This document shows positions 1-6,314 of a stretch of 12,838 bases of DNA, piece by piece (position 1 is the first letter of the stretch; each line of letters opens with the position of its first letter). The DNA comes from JBNKFQ01 sp050289385. Its GTDB lineage: Bacteria; Pseudomonadota; Gammaproteobacteria; Pseudomonadales; Porticoccaceae. A program made the position numbers and the translations under genes. Below the pieces are notes generated by a model. That model was not told the origin of the DNA, did not search any database, and worked only from the letters and a program-made list of their open reading frames with translations. Location: positions 1 to 12,838 of the forward strand of contig JBNKFQ010000062.1 of assembly GCA_050289385.1 (NCBI GenBank), in the 5' to 3' direction.

Positions 1-22
1 GTTCGATGTTCGATGTTCGACG
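1..22 (+). repeat. Heptamer tandem repeat, three units (GTTCGAT type)
   Basis: Three consecutive units read GTTCGAT, GTTCGAT and GTTCGAC. The array begins at the window edge, so more units may lie outside. Its 22 bases match the reverse complement of 111-132 with two mismatches, which makes it the left outer arm of a compound inverted repeat around the hairpin at 34-94. The units belong to the same loose GTY-based heptamer class as the arrays at 105-138, 5030-5064, 6281-6314 and 12797-12824. Confidence 0.8.
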
Positions 23-33
23 AAAAACATCTT

Positions 34-94
34 GGGCCATTGCTGCGCTCGGCTGTCGGACGTGGAACTGTAAGGCCGAGCGCAGCAATGGCCC
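34..94. repeat. Perfect 20-bp inverted repeat forming a long hairpin
   Basis: Bases 34-53 are the exact reverse complement of 75-94, with a 21-base loop. The flanks can extend the stem imperfectly (CTT before, GAAG after). No T-tract follows on either strand, so this is not a standard intrinsic terminator. It sits between inverted heptamer arrays at 1-22 and 105-138, so the whole 1-138 block is a nested palindrome. It could be a small non-autonomous mobile element, a REP-like unit or an mRNA-end structure for an upstream gene; the sequence does not decide. Confidence 0.8.
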
Positions 95-104
95 GAAGCC
101 CTTC

Positions 105-138
105 GTCCAACGTCGAACATCCAACATTGAACACTAAC
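105..138 (-). repeat. Heptamer tandem repeat, about five units, upstream of the agmatinase gene
   Basis: On the plus strand the units read GTCCAAC, GTCGAAC, ATCCAAC, ATTGAAC and a partial ACTAAC. On the minus strand these are GTTNGAN-type heptamers. The array ends ten bases before the agmatinase start codon, so it lies in the leader of that gene, and the AGG that may serve as its ribosome binding site (139-141) directly follows the last unit. Confidence 0.75.
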
Positions 139-148
139 AGGCAAAGTA

Positions 149-1024
149 ATGAACTCCACCAGCAATGACTACCCCATTTTCCTGGGCTCGGAAATCGAAC
201 AACCAAACGCCGAAGACGCGCGTTTTCACATAATCCCGGTTCCGTTTGAGCGCACGGTTTCCTACGGCGGTGGCACTTGCTTTGGACCAGCCGCTATTCT
301 TGAGGCCAGCTGGCAGCTGGAACAATGGGACGGCAAGAGCAAACCTTGCGATGAAGGCATCTATACTCGCCCACCAGTGGATTGTGACGCCGATCCGGAT
401 ACGGTAATTGAGCGTATTGCCGCCGCTACCGAACAGGTTGCCCGGTTGGGCAAAATACCAGTCGGACTGGGCGGGGAGCACACTGTTACCTACGGTTTGA
501 TAAAAGGGCTGCTGGCTGCGGGCTTGGAAGATATCGGCGTGGTTCAGATTGATGCTCATGCCGACCTGCGCGACACCTATGAAGGCGACCCTTACAGCCA
601 TGCATCGGTAATGAAGCGGATTGTGGAGCTTGGCGTTCCTCTTTTCCAGCTCGGCATTCGTGCCTTTTGCGAAGAAGAAATAGCCACGCGAAAGCAGTAC
701 GGTGTTCATTACCTGGATGGCGACGATCTGGTTCCAGAGAACATCTGCACAATCGATTTACCGCAAGACTTTCCTGCGCATGTCTTTTTTACGGTAGATA
801 TCGACGGTATCGACCCATCGGTATTCCCTTCCACGGGTACACCAGTACCCGGAGGTCTGGGTTGGTATCAAACCCTCAAGCTGTTTGAATCTGTTGCCCG
901 GCAACGCAAGATTATAGGCTTTGATGTGATGGAGTTTGCGCCTATAGCCGGTTTTCACGCCTATGATTTTGCGGCGGCTCTGCTGACTTACAAGCTGATG
1001 GGGATAGTGCAGCGGTGTGATTGA
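149..1024 (+). CDS. speB: Agmatinase-family ureohydrolase (arginase superfamily)
   Basis: The 291-residue product belongs to the arginase/agmatinase family of binuclear manganese hydrolases, which split urea from a guanidino compound. Agmatine to putrescine in polyamine synthesis is the likely reaction. The metal-site motifs are intact: GGEH at 108-111 (His111), DAHAD at 135-139 (Asp135, His137, Asp139) and DIDGIDP at 217-223 (Asp217, Asp219), followed by the conserved STGTPVPGG segment and an MEFAP motif near 261-265. Length fits the roughly 300-residue family norm, there is no signal peptide, and the enzyme should be cytoplasmic. ATG at 149 is preceded by a modest AGG at 139-141. No arginine decarboxylase gene is visible; any partner would lie to the left. 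Guanidinobutyrase or another guanidino hydrolase cannot be excluded, so the family is firm and the substrate less so. Confidence 0.88.
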   Translation: MNSTSNDYPIFLGSEIEQPNAEDARFHIIPVPFERTVSYGGGTCFGPAAILEASWQLEQWDGKSKPCDEGIYTRPPVDCDADPDTVIERIAAATEQVARLGKIPVGLGGEHTVTYGLIKGLLAAGLEDIGVVQIDAHADLRDTYEGDPYSHASVMKRIVELGVPLFQLGIRAFCEEEIATRKQYGVHYLDGDDLVPENICTIDLPQDFPAHVFFTVDIDGIDPSVFPSTGTPVPGGLGWYQTLKLFESVARQRKIIGFDVMEFAPIAGFHAYDFAAALLTYKLMGIVQRCD

Positions 1025-1125
1025 GCGGCCACACACCAGAATCAGGTACATCTGAGCCCGGGTACGCCTGAAAAAATGGTTGTTTGAACTGCCAGGTCAA
1101 AAACCGGAAAGTTTTTAATTGATTT

Positions 1126-1141
1126 CAGAACAAGCATTCTG
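1126..1141. promoter_or_regulatory. Putative TetR operator upstream of the regulator gene
   Basis: The sequence CAGAACAAGCATTCTG is an imperfect palindrome (CAGAA / TTCTG arms, 16 bases) ending 15 bases before the ATG of the TetR-family gene. It matches the perfect palindrome at 1755-1770 in both arms, including the preceding TTT. A dyad repeated before the regulator and before the next operon is the usual arrangement for an autoregulating TetR repressor. The assignment rests on symmetry, recurrence and position. Confidence 0.7.
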
Positions 1142-1156
1142 TTAAGGTCGCCGACT

Positions 1157-1738
1157 ATGGCCAGAACTCGAGAATTTGAACCAAAAGATGTTATCGAAAA
1201 AGCCGTATCCCTGTTTTGGGAAAAGGGCTATTCCGATACGTCAATGGACGATCTGGTTAAGCATACCGGCGTGAGCCGCTATGGTATTTACGGCGAATTC
1301 GGCAACAAGCGTGAGTTTTTTATCACCGCGCTGGAGCATTTCCACAACAAGTTTGTTGAAGACGTTGTGCAAGATCTGGTGAACCCGGAATCCGGTCTGG
1401 CTGAACTGCAGGCGTATTTTGCACGGTTGATGAGCCGGGCCAAAATCAGAGAGACGCGCCTGGGTTGTTTTATATGCAATACCGCCATAGAGCTGTCTGT
1501 GCGTGACGAATATTTTCGTGAACACGTAAACAGTAAGTTTGAACTGCTGCGCGGTTTGTTTTTGAATGCGCTGATTAATGCCTGCAGTCGTGGCGAGCTG
1601 GACGAATCAGTCTGCCCGGAAGATTACTCAAGTTATCTTGTCGGGGTGCAACAATCGATGGCTGTGATGATACGCTCGGGCTTTGATGAGGTTCGAATGC
1701 AGCAGTTTGTGAAGGTTGCTTTGGCCAAACTGGCCTAA
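1157..1738 (+). CDS. TetR/AcrR-family transcriptional regulator
   Basis: This 193-residue protein has the TetR layout: an N-terminal helix-turn-helix domain at about residues 8-55, with the DNA-contacting part around 28-48 (TSMDDLVKHTGVSRYGIYGEF), then an all-helical ligand and dimer domain containing a CFICNTAIEL segment near 103-112. Family members are usually repressors released by a small molecule. ATG at 1157 has AAGG at 1144-1147, nine bases upstream. The next gene, an RND transporter, starts 66 bases after the stop, and matching palindromes precede both genes, so I infer autoregulation and control of the 1805-6271 operon. The inducer is unknown; a substrate or lipid-like ligand of the transporter would be the natural guess. 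Confidence 0.92.
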   Translation: MARTREFEPKDVIEKAVSLFWEKGYSDTSMDDLVKHTGVSRYGIYGEFGNKREFFITALEHFHNKFVEDVVQDLVNPESGLAELQAYFARLMSRAKIRETRLGCFICNTAIELSVRDEYFREHVNSKFELLRGLFLNALINACSRGELDESVCPEDYSSYLVGVQQSMAVMIRSGFDEVRMQQFVKVALAKLA

Positions 1739-1754
1739 AAAATTTTACAGGTTT

Positions 1755-1770
1755 CAGAACGATTGTTCTG
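1755..1770. promoter_or_regulatory. Putative TetR operator upstream of the RND operon
   Basis: CAGAACGATTGTTCTG is a perfect palindrome with 6-bp arms and a 4-base centre. It lies 34 bases before the transporter ATG. Together with the flanking TTT it recurs as TTTCAGAAC-N5-TTCTG at 1123-1141 upstream of the TetR gene. It sits in the promoter region, as expected for repression. A TTG inside this palindrome is in frame with the transporter but is not a credible start. Confidence 0.78.
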
Positions 1771-1777
1771 CTTATGG

Positions 1778-1786
1778 TGGTATAAC
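1778..1786 (+). promoter_or_regulatory. Possible extended -10 element of the RND operon promoter
   Basis: TGG followed by TATAAC resembles an extended -10 box and lies seven bases after the palindromic operator. A good -35 is not evident, and initiation from here would leave a very short leader before the ribosome binding site at 1792-1798. The call is therefore weak. Confidence 0.3.
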
Positions 1787-1804
1787 AACACAGAGGGAAC
1801 CGAG

Positions 1805-4162
1805 ATGGGAGATCTATCCGACCGCTTTGCCGTCGCGTTGGCCAACGGCATGATACGTTTTCGCTGGCTGGTGATTGCCGCGGCGCTACTGGTGGCAGTG
1901 CTGGCGGGCTCAGGCATGGGCTACCTGGAGTTTTCCACCAACTACCGGGTGTTTTTTAGCGGAGAAAATCCGGAGCTGGCGGCGTTTGAATCGTTCCAGA
2001 ATACGTACACCAAGAATGACAATATTTTGTTCGTGATCCAGCCTGCAGACGGTGAAACATTTAGCCCGGAGTTTGCCGACATCACCGAGCGTATCACGGA
2101 GCGGGCATGGCAAATTCCTTATGTGCTGCGGGTCGACTCCATCAGCAACTTTCAATACAGCTGGGCCGAAGACGATGACCTGACGGTAGACGATCTTATT
2201 CGTGACGGTTTGAATATGTCTGAAGCCGAGTTGGCGCAGAAAAAACAGATAGCTCTTGCCGAACCGCTGTTGCGCAGTAACCTGATTGCCCCCGACGCCA
2301 AAACGGTCGGTATAAATATCACCCTGCAGTACCCGGAAAAAAGTATTACCGAAGTACCCGAAGCCGTTGCTGTTGCACGTCAAATCGCCAATGACATGCG
2401 TGCTGAATTTCCTGATATAACGATTGCGCTTTCGGGCGTGTCGATGCTCAATAATGCTTTTGGTGAGGCAGGAGCTACGGATGCCGCCACGTTAACTCCA
2501 TTGATGTACGGTATTTTGCTGTTGATGATGTTATTTGTGTTGCGCAGTGTGAGCGCGACTTTCGCTACTGTACTGGTTATCGCATTTTCCACAATTTTTG
2601 CGATGGGACTCGCCGGACAAACCGGAGTCAAACTGACACCGGTTTCCGTTATCGCACCGACTATTATCCTGACTCTTGCGATTGCAGACAGCATTCATAT
2701 TCTGGTGAGCATGTTTGCCTCCATGCGGGAAGGTAACGACAAACTTACAGCACTCAAAAACAGTTTGCGTATAAACTTTTTGCCGGTAACGATCACCAGT
2801 CTCACCACGATTGTGGGGTTTTTGTCGCTAAATTTTTCGGATACACCGCCGTATTGGCATCTGGGTAATATAACAGCGGTTGGTATCGGTGCTGCCTGGC
2901 TATTTTCGTTGACTTTGTTGCCGGCGCTGGTCAGTGTACTGCCGATAAAAACCAATGGTCGCAAAGCGGGTGGCTCGCGCCTGGAAAAGGCTATCGATAA
3001 TCTTGCCGATTGGGTTACTCGGCGTTACAAGGCAATATTGCTTGGTTTTGGTGTTGTCACTGTGGCATTGATTGCCATGGTGCCCACCATTGAGCTTAAC
3101 GATGAGTTTGTAAAATATTTCGATCACCGCGTCGAATTTCGTAACGATGCCGAGTTTGCCTATGAATACCTGAATGGGCCCTATATGGTGGAATATTCGG
3201 TAGAAGCCAGTGAACCCGGCGGCATTAGTAATCCTGAATATCTTGGCAACCTCGAAACCTTTACGGACTGGCTTTCGGCGCAGTCGGAAGTGAATCACGT
3301 TTACAGCTACACGGATATCATTAAACGGCTAAATAAAAATTTGCACGGCGATGATCCCGAGTGGTATCGCATGCCTCAGGAGCGTGAGCTGGCGGCTCAA
3401 TATTTGCTGCTCTACGAACTGTCTTTACCGTACGGCCTTGATCTGAATGACAGAATTAACGTAGACAAGTCTGCCACCAGAGTTAGTGTGTCATTGAAAA
3501 ATCTATCGACGGTGCAAATTCGATCATTTCTTGATCGCTCGCGAGAATGGTTGCGCAACAATGTACCTGAGCATATGCAAGCCAAACCTACGAGCCCAAC
3601 GGTCATGTTCTCTTATATATCACAACGAAACATTGACAGTATGTTGCGTGGTAATGCGATGGCGTTAATTGTCATTGCGATTATTCTGATTTTGACGTTG
3701 CGCAGCTTCAGGCTCGGTGCGCTAAGCCTTATACCCAATACGGCGCCAATTCTGGTGACTTTTGGGATCTGGGCGGTACTGGTAGGTCAGGTTGGTATGG
3801 CAGCGGCAACCATCACCGCGACGTCATTGGGGATTATTGTTGATGATACGGTGCACTTTCTATCCAAGTATCTGCGGGCCCGTCGAGAACAGGGTTTGGA
3901 TGTGCCAGATGCGATTCGCTACGCTTTCCACACAGTGGGCGTAGCTATATTGGCGACCACGGTTATTCTGGTGGTGGGGTTTGGTGTGTTGATGTTTTCC
4001 ACTTTCCAGATCAATTTCCAGATGGGCTTGCTGACGGCCCTGGCTATTGTCGTGGCTCTGGTATTTGATTTTCTGATGTTGCCCGCCTTGCTGATGTTGG
4101 GCGCCAAACGGAACGAAAAGATCGAAGCGAAGCCGGTTGTTGGGCAAATCAGCAACGCCTGA
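1805..4162 (+). CDS. RND/MMPL-superfamily inner-membrane transporter
   Basis: The 785-residue protein has the duplicated RND layout. There is one helix at about 21-40, a periplasmic domain at 41-228, five helices at about 229-380, a helix at 409-428, a second periplasmic domain at 429-615, and five helices at about 616-766. The fourth helix of each half carries matching acidic/His motifs, AIADSIHIL (292-300, Asp295, His298) and IIVDDTVHF (677-685, Asp680, Asp681, His684), the likely proton-relay region. At under 800 residues it is shorter than AcrB-type pumps (over 1000) and closer to MMPL or hopanoid/lipid RND transporters. ATG at 1805 is chosen because AGAGGGA at 1792-1798 gives good spacing; the in-frame TTG at 1763 falls inside the operator. 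Downstream genes encode a LolA-like periplasmic protein and a beta-barrel, with no adaptor or TolC, which suggests export of a lipid or hydrophobic molecule. The substrate is unknown. Confidence 0.92.
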   Translation: MGDLSDRFAVALANGMIRFRWLVIAAALLVAVLAGSGMGYLEFSTNYRVFFSGENPELAAFESFQNTYTKNDNILFVIQPADGETFSPEFADITERITERAWQIPYVLRVDSISNFQYSWAEDDDLTVDDLIRDGLNMSEAELAQKKQIALAEPLLRSNLIAPDAKTVGINITLQYPEKSITEVPEAVAVARQIANDMRAEFPDITIALSGVSMLNNAFGEAGATDAATLTPLMYGILLLMMLFVLRSVSATFATVLVIAFSTIFAMGLAGQTGVKLTPVSVIAPTIILTLAIADSIHILVSMFASMREGNDKLTALKNSLRINFLPVTITSLTTIVGFLSLNFSDTPPYWHLGNITAVGIGAAWLFSLTLLPALVSVLPIKTNGRKAGGSRLEKAIDNLADWVTRRYKAILLGFGVVTVALIAMVPTIELNDEFVKYFDHRVEFRNDAEFAYEYLNGPYMVEYSVEASEPGGISNPEYLGNLETFTDWLSAQSEVNHVYSYTDIIKRLNKNLHGDDPEWYRMPQERELAAQYLLLYELSLPYGLDLNDRINVDKSATRVSVSLKNLSTVQIRSFLDRSREWLRNNVPEHMQAKPTSPTVMFSYISQRNIDSMLRGNAMALIVIAIILILTLRSFRLGALSLIPNTAPILVTFGIWAVLVGQVGMAAATITATSLGIIVDDTVHFLSKYLRARREQGLDVPDAIRYAFHTVGVAILATTVILVVGFGVLMFSTFQINFQMGLLTALAIVVALVFDFLMLPALLMLGAKRNEKIEAKPVVGQISNA

Positions 4163-4168
4163 TTTGCC
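4143..4168 (+). promoter_or_regulatory. Stem-loop spanning the stop codon of the transporter gene
   Basis: GGCAAATCAG (4143-4152) and CTGATTTGCC (4159-4168) form a perfect 10-bp stem with a 6-base loop. The transporter stop codon TGA lies at 4160-4162, inside the 3' arm. No T-run follows, so it is not a typical terminator. In an operon such a structure could protect the 3' end of the transporter message or set the ratio of transporter to LolA-like protein. The structure is seen directly; the role is inferred. Confidence 0.6.
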
Positions 4169-4219
4169 GACAAGTAAACAATGACGAATTCAAACACGAC
4201 GGAATAAAGAGGCTGATTT

Positions 4220-5029
4220 ATGAAACGAGTAATATGGACACTACCGGCGATATTGGCGTTTACTCTTGGTGGTATGGTGCAGTCGGTGACAGTGCAGGCG
4301 CAAACAGATGAAGAAAAAGGGTTTGATATAGCCGCTCGCTCGGACAGGTCGGATCGTGGGTTCAGTGATAGCGAAGCGCAAATGAAAATGATTTTGCGCA
4401 ATGCGGCCGGTGATGAAACCGTCCGTACACTAAAAATGAATACGCTGGAAGTGGAAGATGAAAATGTCGGCGACAAAAGCATAATTTTATTTGACAGCCC
4501 GGCAGATATCGAAGGGACATCCCTGCTGTCTCACGCCCAAATTCTCGACCCCGACAATCAATGGCTTTACTTGCCAGCGCTAAAACGCGTGAAGCGCATT
4601 TCGTCGAAAAACAAATCCGGCCCCTTTGTTGGCAGTGAGTTTGCGTTTGAAGATTTTACCGCTCAGGAACTCAACAAGTTTACCTATAAATACTTGCGTG
4701 AAGAACCTTGCGGTGAGCTAACCTGCGATGTTGTGGAACGCTATCCACGCTATGAAAACTCCGGTTATACAAAGCAAATTTCCTGGGTTGACAAGGCCGA
4801 CTACCAAGCGCGCAAGCTGGAATTTTATGATCGCCGCGGAGACCTGTTAAAAACACTGATTTTCAACGACTATCGCAAGTACGACGGCAAATACTGGCGC
4901 CCTCACGAACTGGTTATGGAAAACCATAAAACGGGCAAGGTAACCAGTTTACAGTACTCGGAATATAAATTTGGAACTGGCCTGAAAGACAGGGATTTTG
5001 TTAAAGGTGTGCTTAAGCGGCAGAGGTGA
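4220..5029 (+). CDS. Periplasmic LolA-like protein (outer membrane lipoprotein-sorting protein family)
   Basis: The 269-residue product starts with a signal peptide (charged KR, hydrophobic 5-20, likely cleavage after VQA at 25-27). The mature part resembles the LolA-like family often named outer membrane lipoprotein-sorting protein. Its characteristic block runs from GTSLLSHAQILD (99-110) through WLYLPALKRVKRIS (115-128) to GSEFAFEDF (138-146). Cys164 and Cys169 (CGELTC) could form a disulfide. Such proteins have a half-barrel fold with a hydrophobic cavity, and LolA itself carries lipoproteins between membranes. A strong AAAGAGG at 4206-4212 supports the ATG. The gene lies 57 bases after the RND gene and 3 bases before the beta-barrel gene, so it probably shuttles the transporter's substrate across the periplasm. 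The native LolA role is unlikely given this context, but the cargo is not known. Confidence 0.88.
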   Translation: MKRVIWTLPAILAFTLGGMVQSVTVQAQTDEEKGFDIAARSDRSDRGFSDSEAQMKMILRNAAGDETVRTLKMNTLEVEDENVGDKSIILFDSPADIEGTSLLSHAQILDPDNQWLYLPALKRVKRISSKNKSGPFVGSEFAFEDFTAQELNKFTYKYLREEPCGELTCDVVERYPRYENSGYTKQISWVDKADYQARKLEFYDRRGDLLKTLIFNDYRKYDGKYWRPHELVMENHKTGKVTSLQYSEYKFGTGLKDRDFVKGVLKRQR

Positions 5030-5064
5030 GTTGTGAGTTGGAAGTTGGATGTTAGATGTTGGAA
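5030..5064 (+). repeat. Heptamer tandem repeat, five units, inside the start of the beta-barrel gene
   Basis: The units read GTTGTGA, GTTGGAA, GTTGGAT, GTTAGAT and GTTGGAA, followed by a G and six A. The array begins one base after the stop codon of the LolA-like gene and contains the GTG start codon (5033-5035) of the next gene, so the repeat is translated as its first dozen or so residues. Because the unit is seven bases, gain or loss of one unit would shift the frame. Confidence 0.82.
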
Positions 5065-6271
5065 GAAAAAACCAAAACTTGCTAAAACAAAGCCTTTTGC
5101 TGTTGCAGCGATAGTGTTGTTTGTTGGTGCATCATTTGCCGATGACTGGGATGCTTCCGGTGAAGTTGGTATTGAAACGCGCGTGTTTACCCAAGATGCC
5201 CGTTTTGGTGGGCAAAGTGATGGTGTTGGTTTGTCATTTATGCTGCAACCGGAATTTCGTCGTAAAAGTACAGACAAAAATAATCAGTTCAGTGTTATCC
5301 CCTTTTATCGCTACGATTCAGATGACAGCGAACGAACGCATTTTGATTTGCGTGAGGCGTATTGGTTGCACCTTGGTGAACAATGGGAAGTTCTGTCAGG
5401 CGTTAACAAGGTATTCTGGGGTGTTGCCGAATCCCGGCACCTGGTGGACATTATCAATCAAACTGACCAGATAGAAGACATTGATCAGGAGGACAAGCTG
5501 GGCCAACCCATGGTCAGTGCAACCAGTCAGCGCGATTGGGGTGCGGTGACTCTGTTCTGGTTGCCTTATTTTCGAGAGCGTACATTCCCTGGCAGTGAAG
5601 GCCGGTTACGCAGCCCGTTGCCAGTAGATAGCGGTAATGCAAAATATGAGTCAGGCGCAGAGCAGTGGCACCAGGATTTCGCGGTGCGCTATTCTCACTA
5701 CATCGGTGACTGGGATATCGGTGCGTCATATTTTCGCGGTACCGGTCGTGAACCCCGGTTATTGCCAGGTGGTAATGGCCAATATCTGATTGCTTACTAC
5801 GATATCATCGACCAGATGGGTATCGACTTGCAGTATACCTACGACGCCTGGTTGTGGAAATTTGAAGGCATAACTCGCAAAGGCCAGGGTAAAACATTCT
5901 TTGCGGCAGTAGGCGGTTTTGAATACACCTTTTATCAGGTTGCGGAGTCGGCCAGTGATATTGGTGTGTTGCTTGAATACCAATACGATGGCCGCGACGA
6001 CAGTGCGCCATTTACGCTGGCGGACAATGATGTATTTGCCGGCGTGCGCTGGTCGCTGAATGATATACAAGACACCGCGTTATTGGCGGGGGTGGCTTTT
6101 GATCACCAAACGGGCGAACGGTTCTTTAATGTAGAAGCAGAGCGCCGCATAGGCAATCACTTTACTGCGGAGCTGCGGGTCCGGTTCTTTAGCGGGGCTA
6201 GCCCCGGAGAAGCGTCCTTTAGCGTAGCCCGGGACGACTATCTGCAGTTGGCTCTGTCGTATCATTTTTGA
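5033..6271 (+). CDS. Outer-membrane beta-barrel protein of the RND/LolA-like operon
   Basis: The 412-residue product has a signal peptide (basic 11-20, hydrophobic 21-34, likely cleavage after SFA at 34-36). A long series of amphipathic beta strands follows, ending in DDYLQLALSYHF, where the terminal Phe is the usual outer-membrane barrel signature. A segment around 127-144 (KVFWGVAESRHLVDIINQ) looks like a conserved family motif. I recognise the type as a hypothetical protein accompanying RND plus LolA-like genes, with no established function. GTG at 5033 is the only well-supported start (GAGGTGAG at 5023-5030); the first 12 or so residues are encoded by heptamer repeats, giving an unusually long basic n-region. 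The 3-base spacing to the upstream stop implies translational coupling. It may be the outer-membrane acceptor or exit pore for cargo carried by the LolA-like protein. Confidence 0.85.
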   Translation: MSWKLDVRCWKKKPKLAKTKPFAVAAIVLFVGASFADDWDASGEVGIETRVFTQDARFGGQSDGVGLSFMLQPEFRRKSTDKNNQFSVIPFYRYDSDDSERTHFDLREAYWLHLGEQWEVLSGVNKVFWGVAESRHLVDIINQTDQIEDIDQEDKLGQPMVSATSQRDWGAVTLFWLPYFRERTFPGSEGRLRSPLPVDSGNAKYESGAEQWHQDFAVRYSHYIGDWDIGASYFRGTGREPRLLPGGNGQYLIAYYDIIDQMGIDLQYTYDAWLWKFEGITRKGQGKTFFAAVGGFEYTFYQVAESASDIGVLLEYQYDGRDDSAPFTLADNDVFAGVRWSLNDIQDTALLAGVAFDHQTGERFFNVEAERRIGNHFTAELRVRFFSGASPGEASFSVARDDYLQLALSYHF

Positions 6272-6280
6272 TGGCGAGTG

Positions 6281-6314
6281 CCAGGAGTCAGATGACAGAT
6301 GTCAGGTCAGGAGT
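6281..6314 (+). repeat. Degenerate heptamer repeat between convergent genes
   Basis: Units GTCAGAT, GACAGAT and GTCAGGT occupy 6287-6307 and are flanked by the direct repeat CCAGGAGT / TCAGGAGT (6281-6288 and 6307-6314). The array fills most of the 35-base gap after the beta-barrel stop and supplies the stop codon and last two codons of the convergent ATPase gene. The composition differs from the GTTGGAA arrays, but period and position are alike. Confidence 0.6.

Noticed and set aside
1..138. Integron attC site or CRISPR repeat
   Set aside because: The palindrome lacks the RYYYAAC / GTTRRRY ends in the right orientation for attC, and the short units have no spacers as in CRISPR.
134..709. 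Long open frame on the minus strand across the agmatinase gene
   Set aside because: It lies antisense to a gene with intact catalytic motifs, and its translation shows no recognisable domain.
1041..1072. TCAGG / CCTGA inverted repeat after the agmatinase stop
   Set aside because: The stem is only five bases with a bulge, and the run that follows is A rather than T on the gene's strand, so it is a poor terminator.
1763..1804. Upstream TTG start that would lengthen the RND transporter by 14 residues
   Set aside because: The TTG is inside the perfect operator palindrome and lacks a ribosome binding site, while ATG at 1805 has a well-spaced AGAGGGA.
6193..6206. 14-bp palindrome CGGGGCTAGCCCCG and the nearby repeated CTTTAGCG in the beta-barrel gene
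   Set aside because: It is inside coding sequence for the last strands of the barrel, whose ending fits the family pattern; it is short and may be chance.
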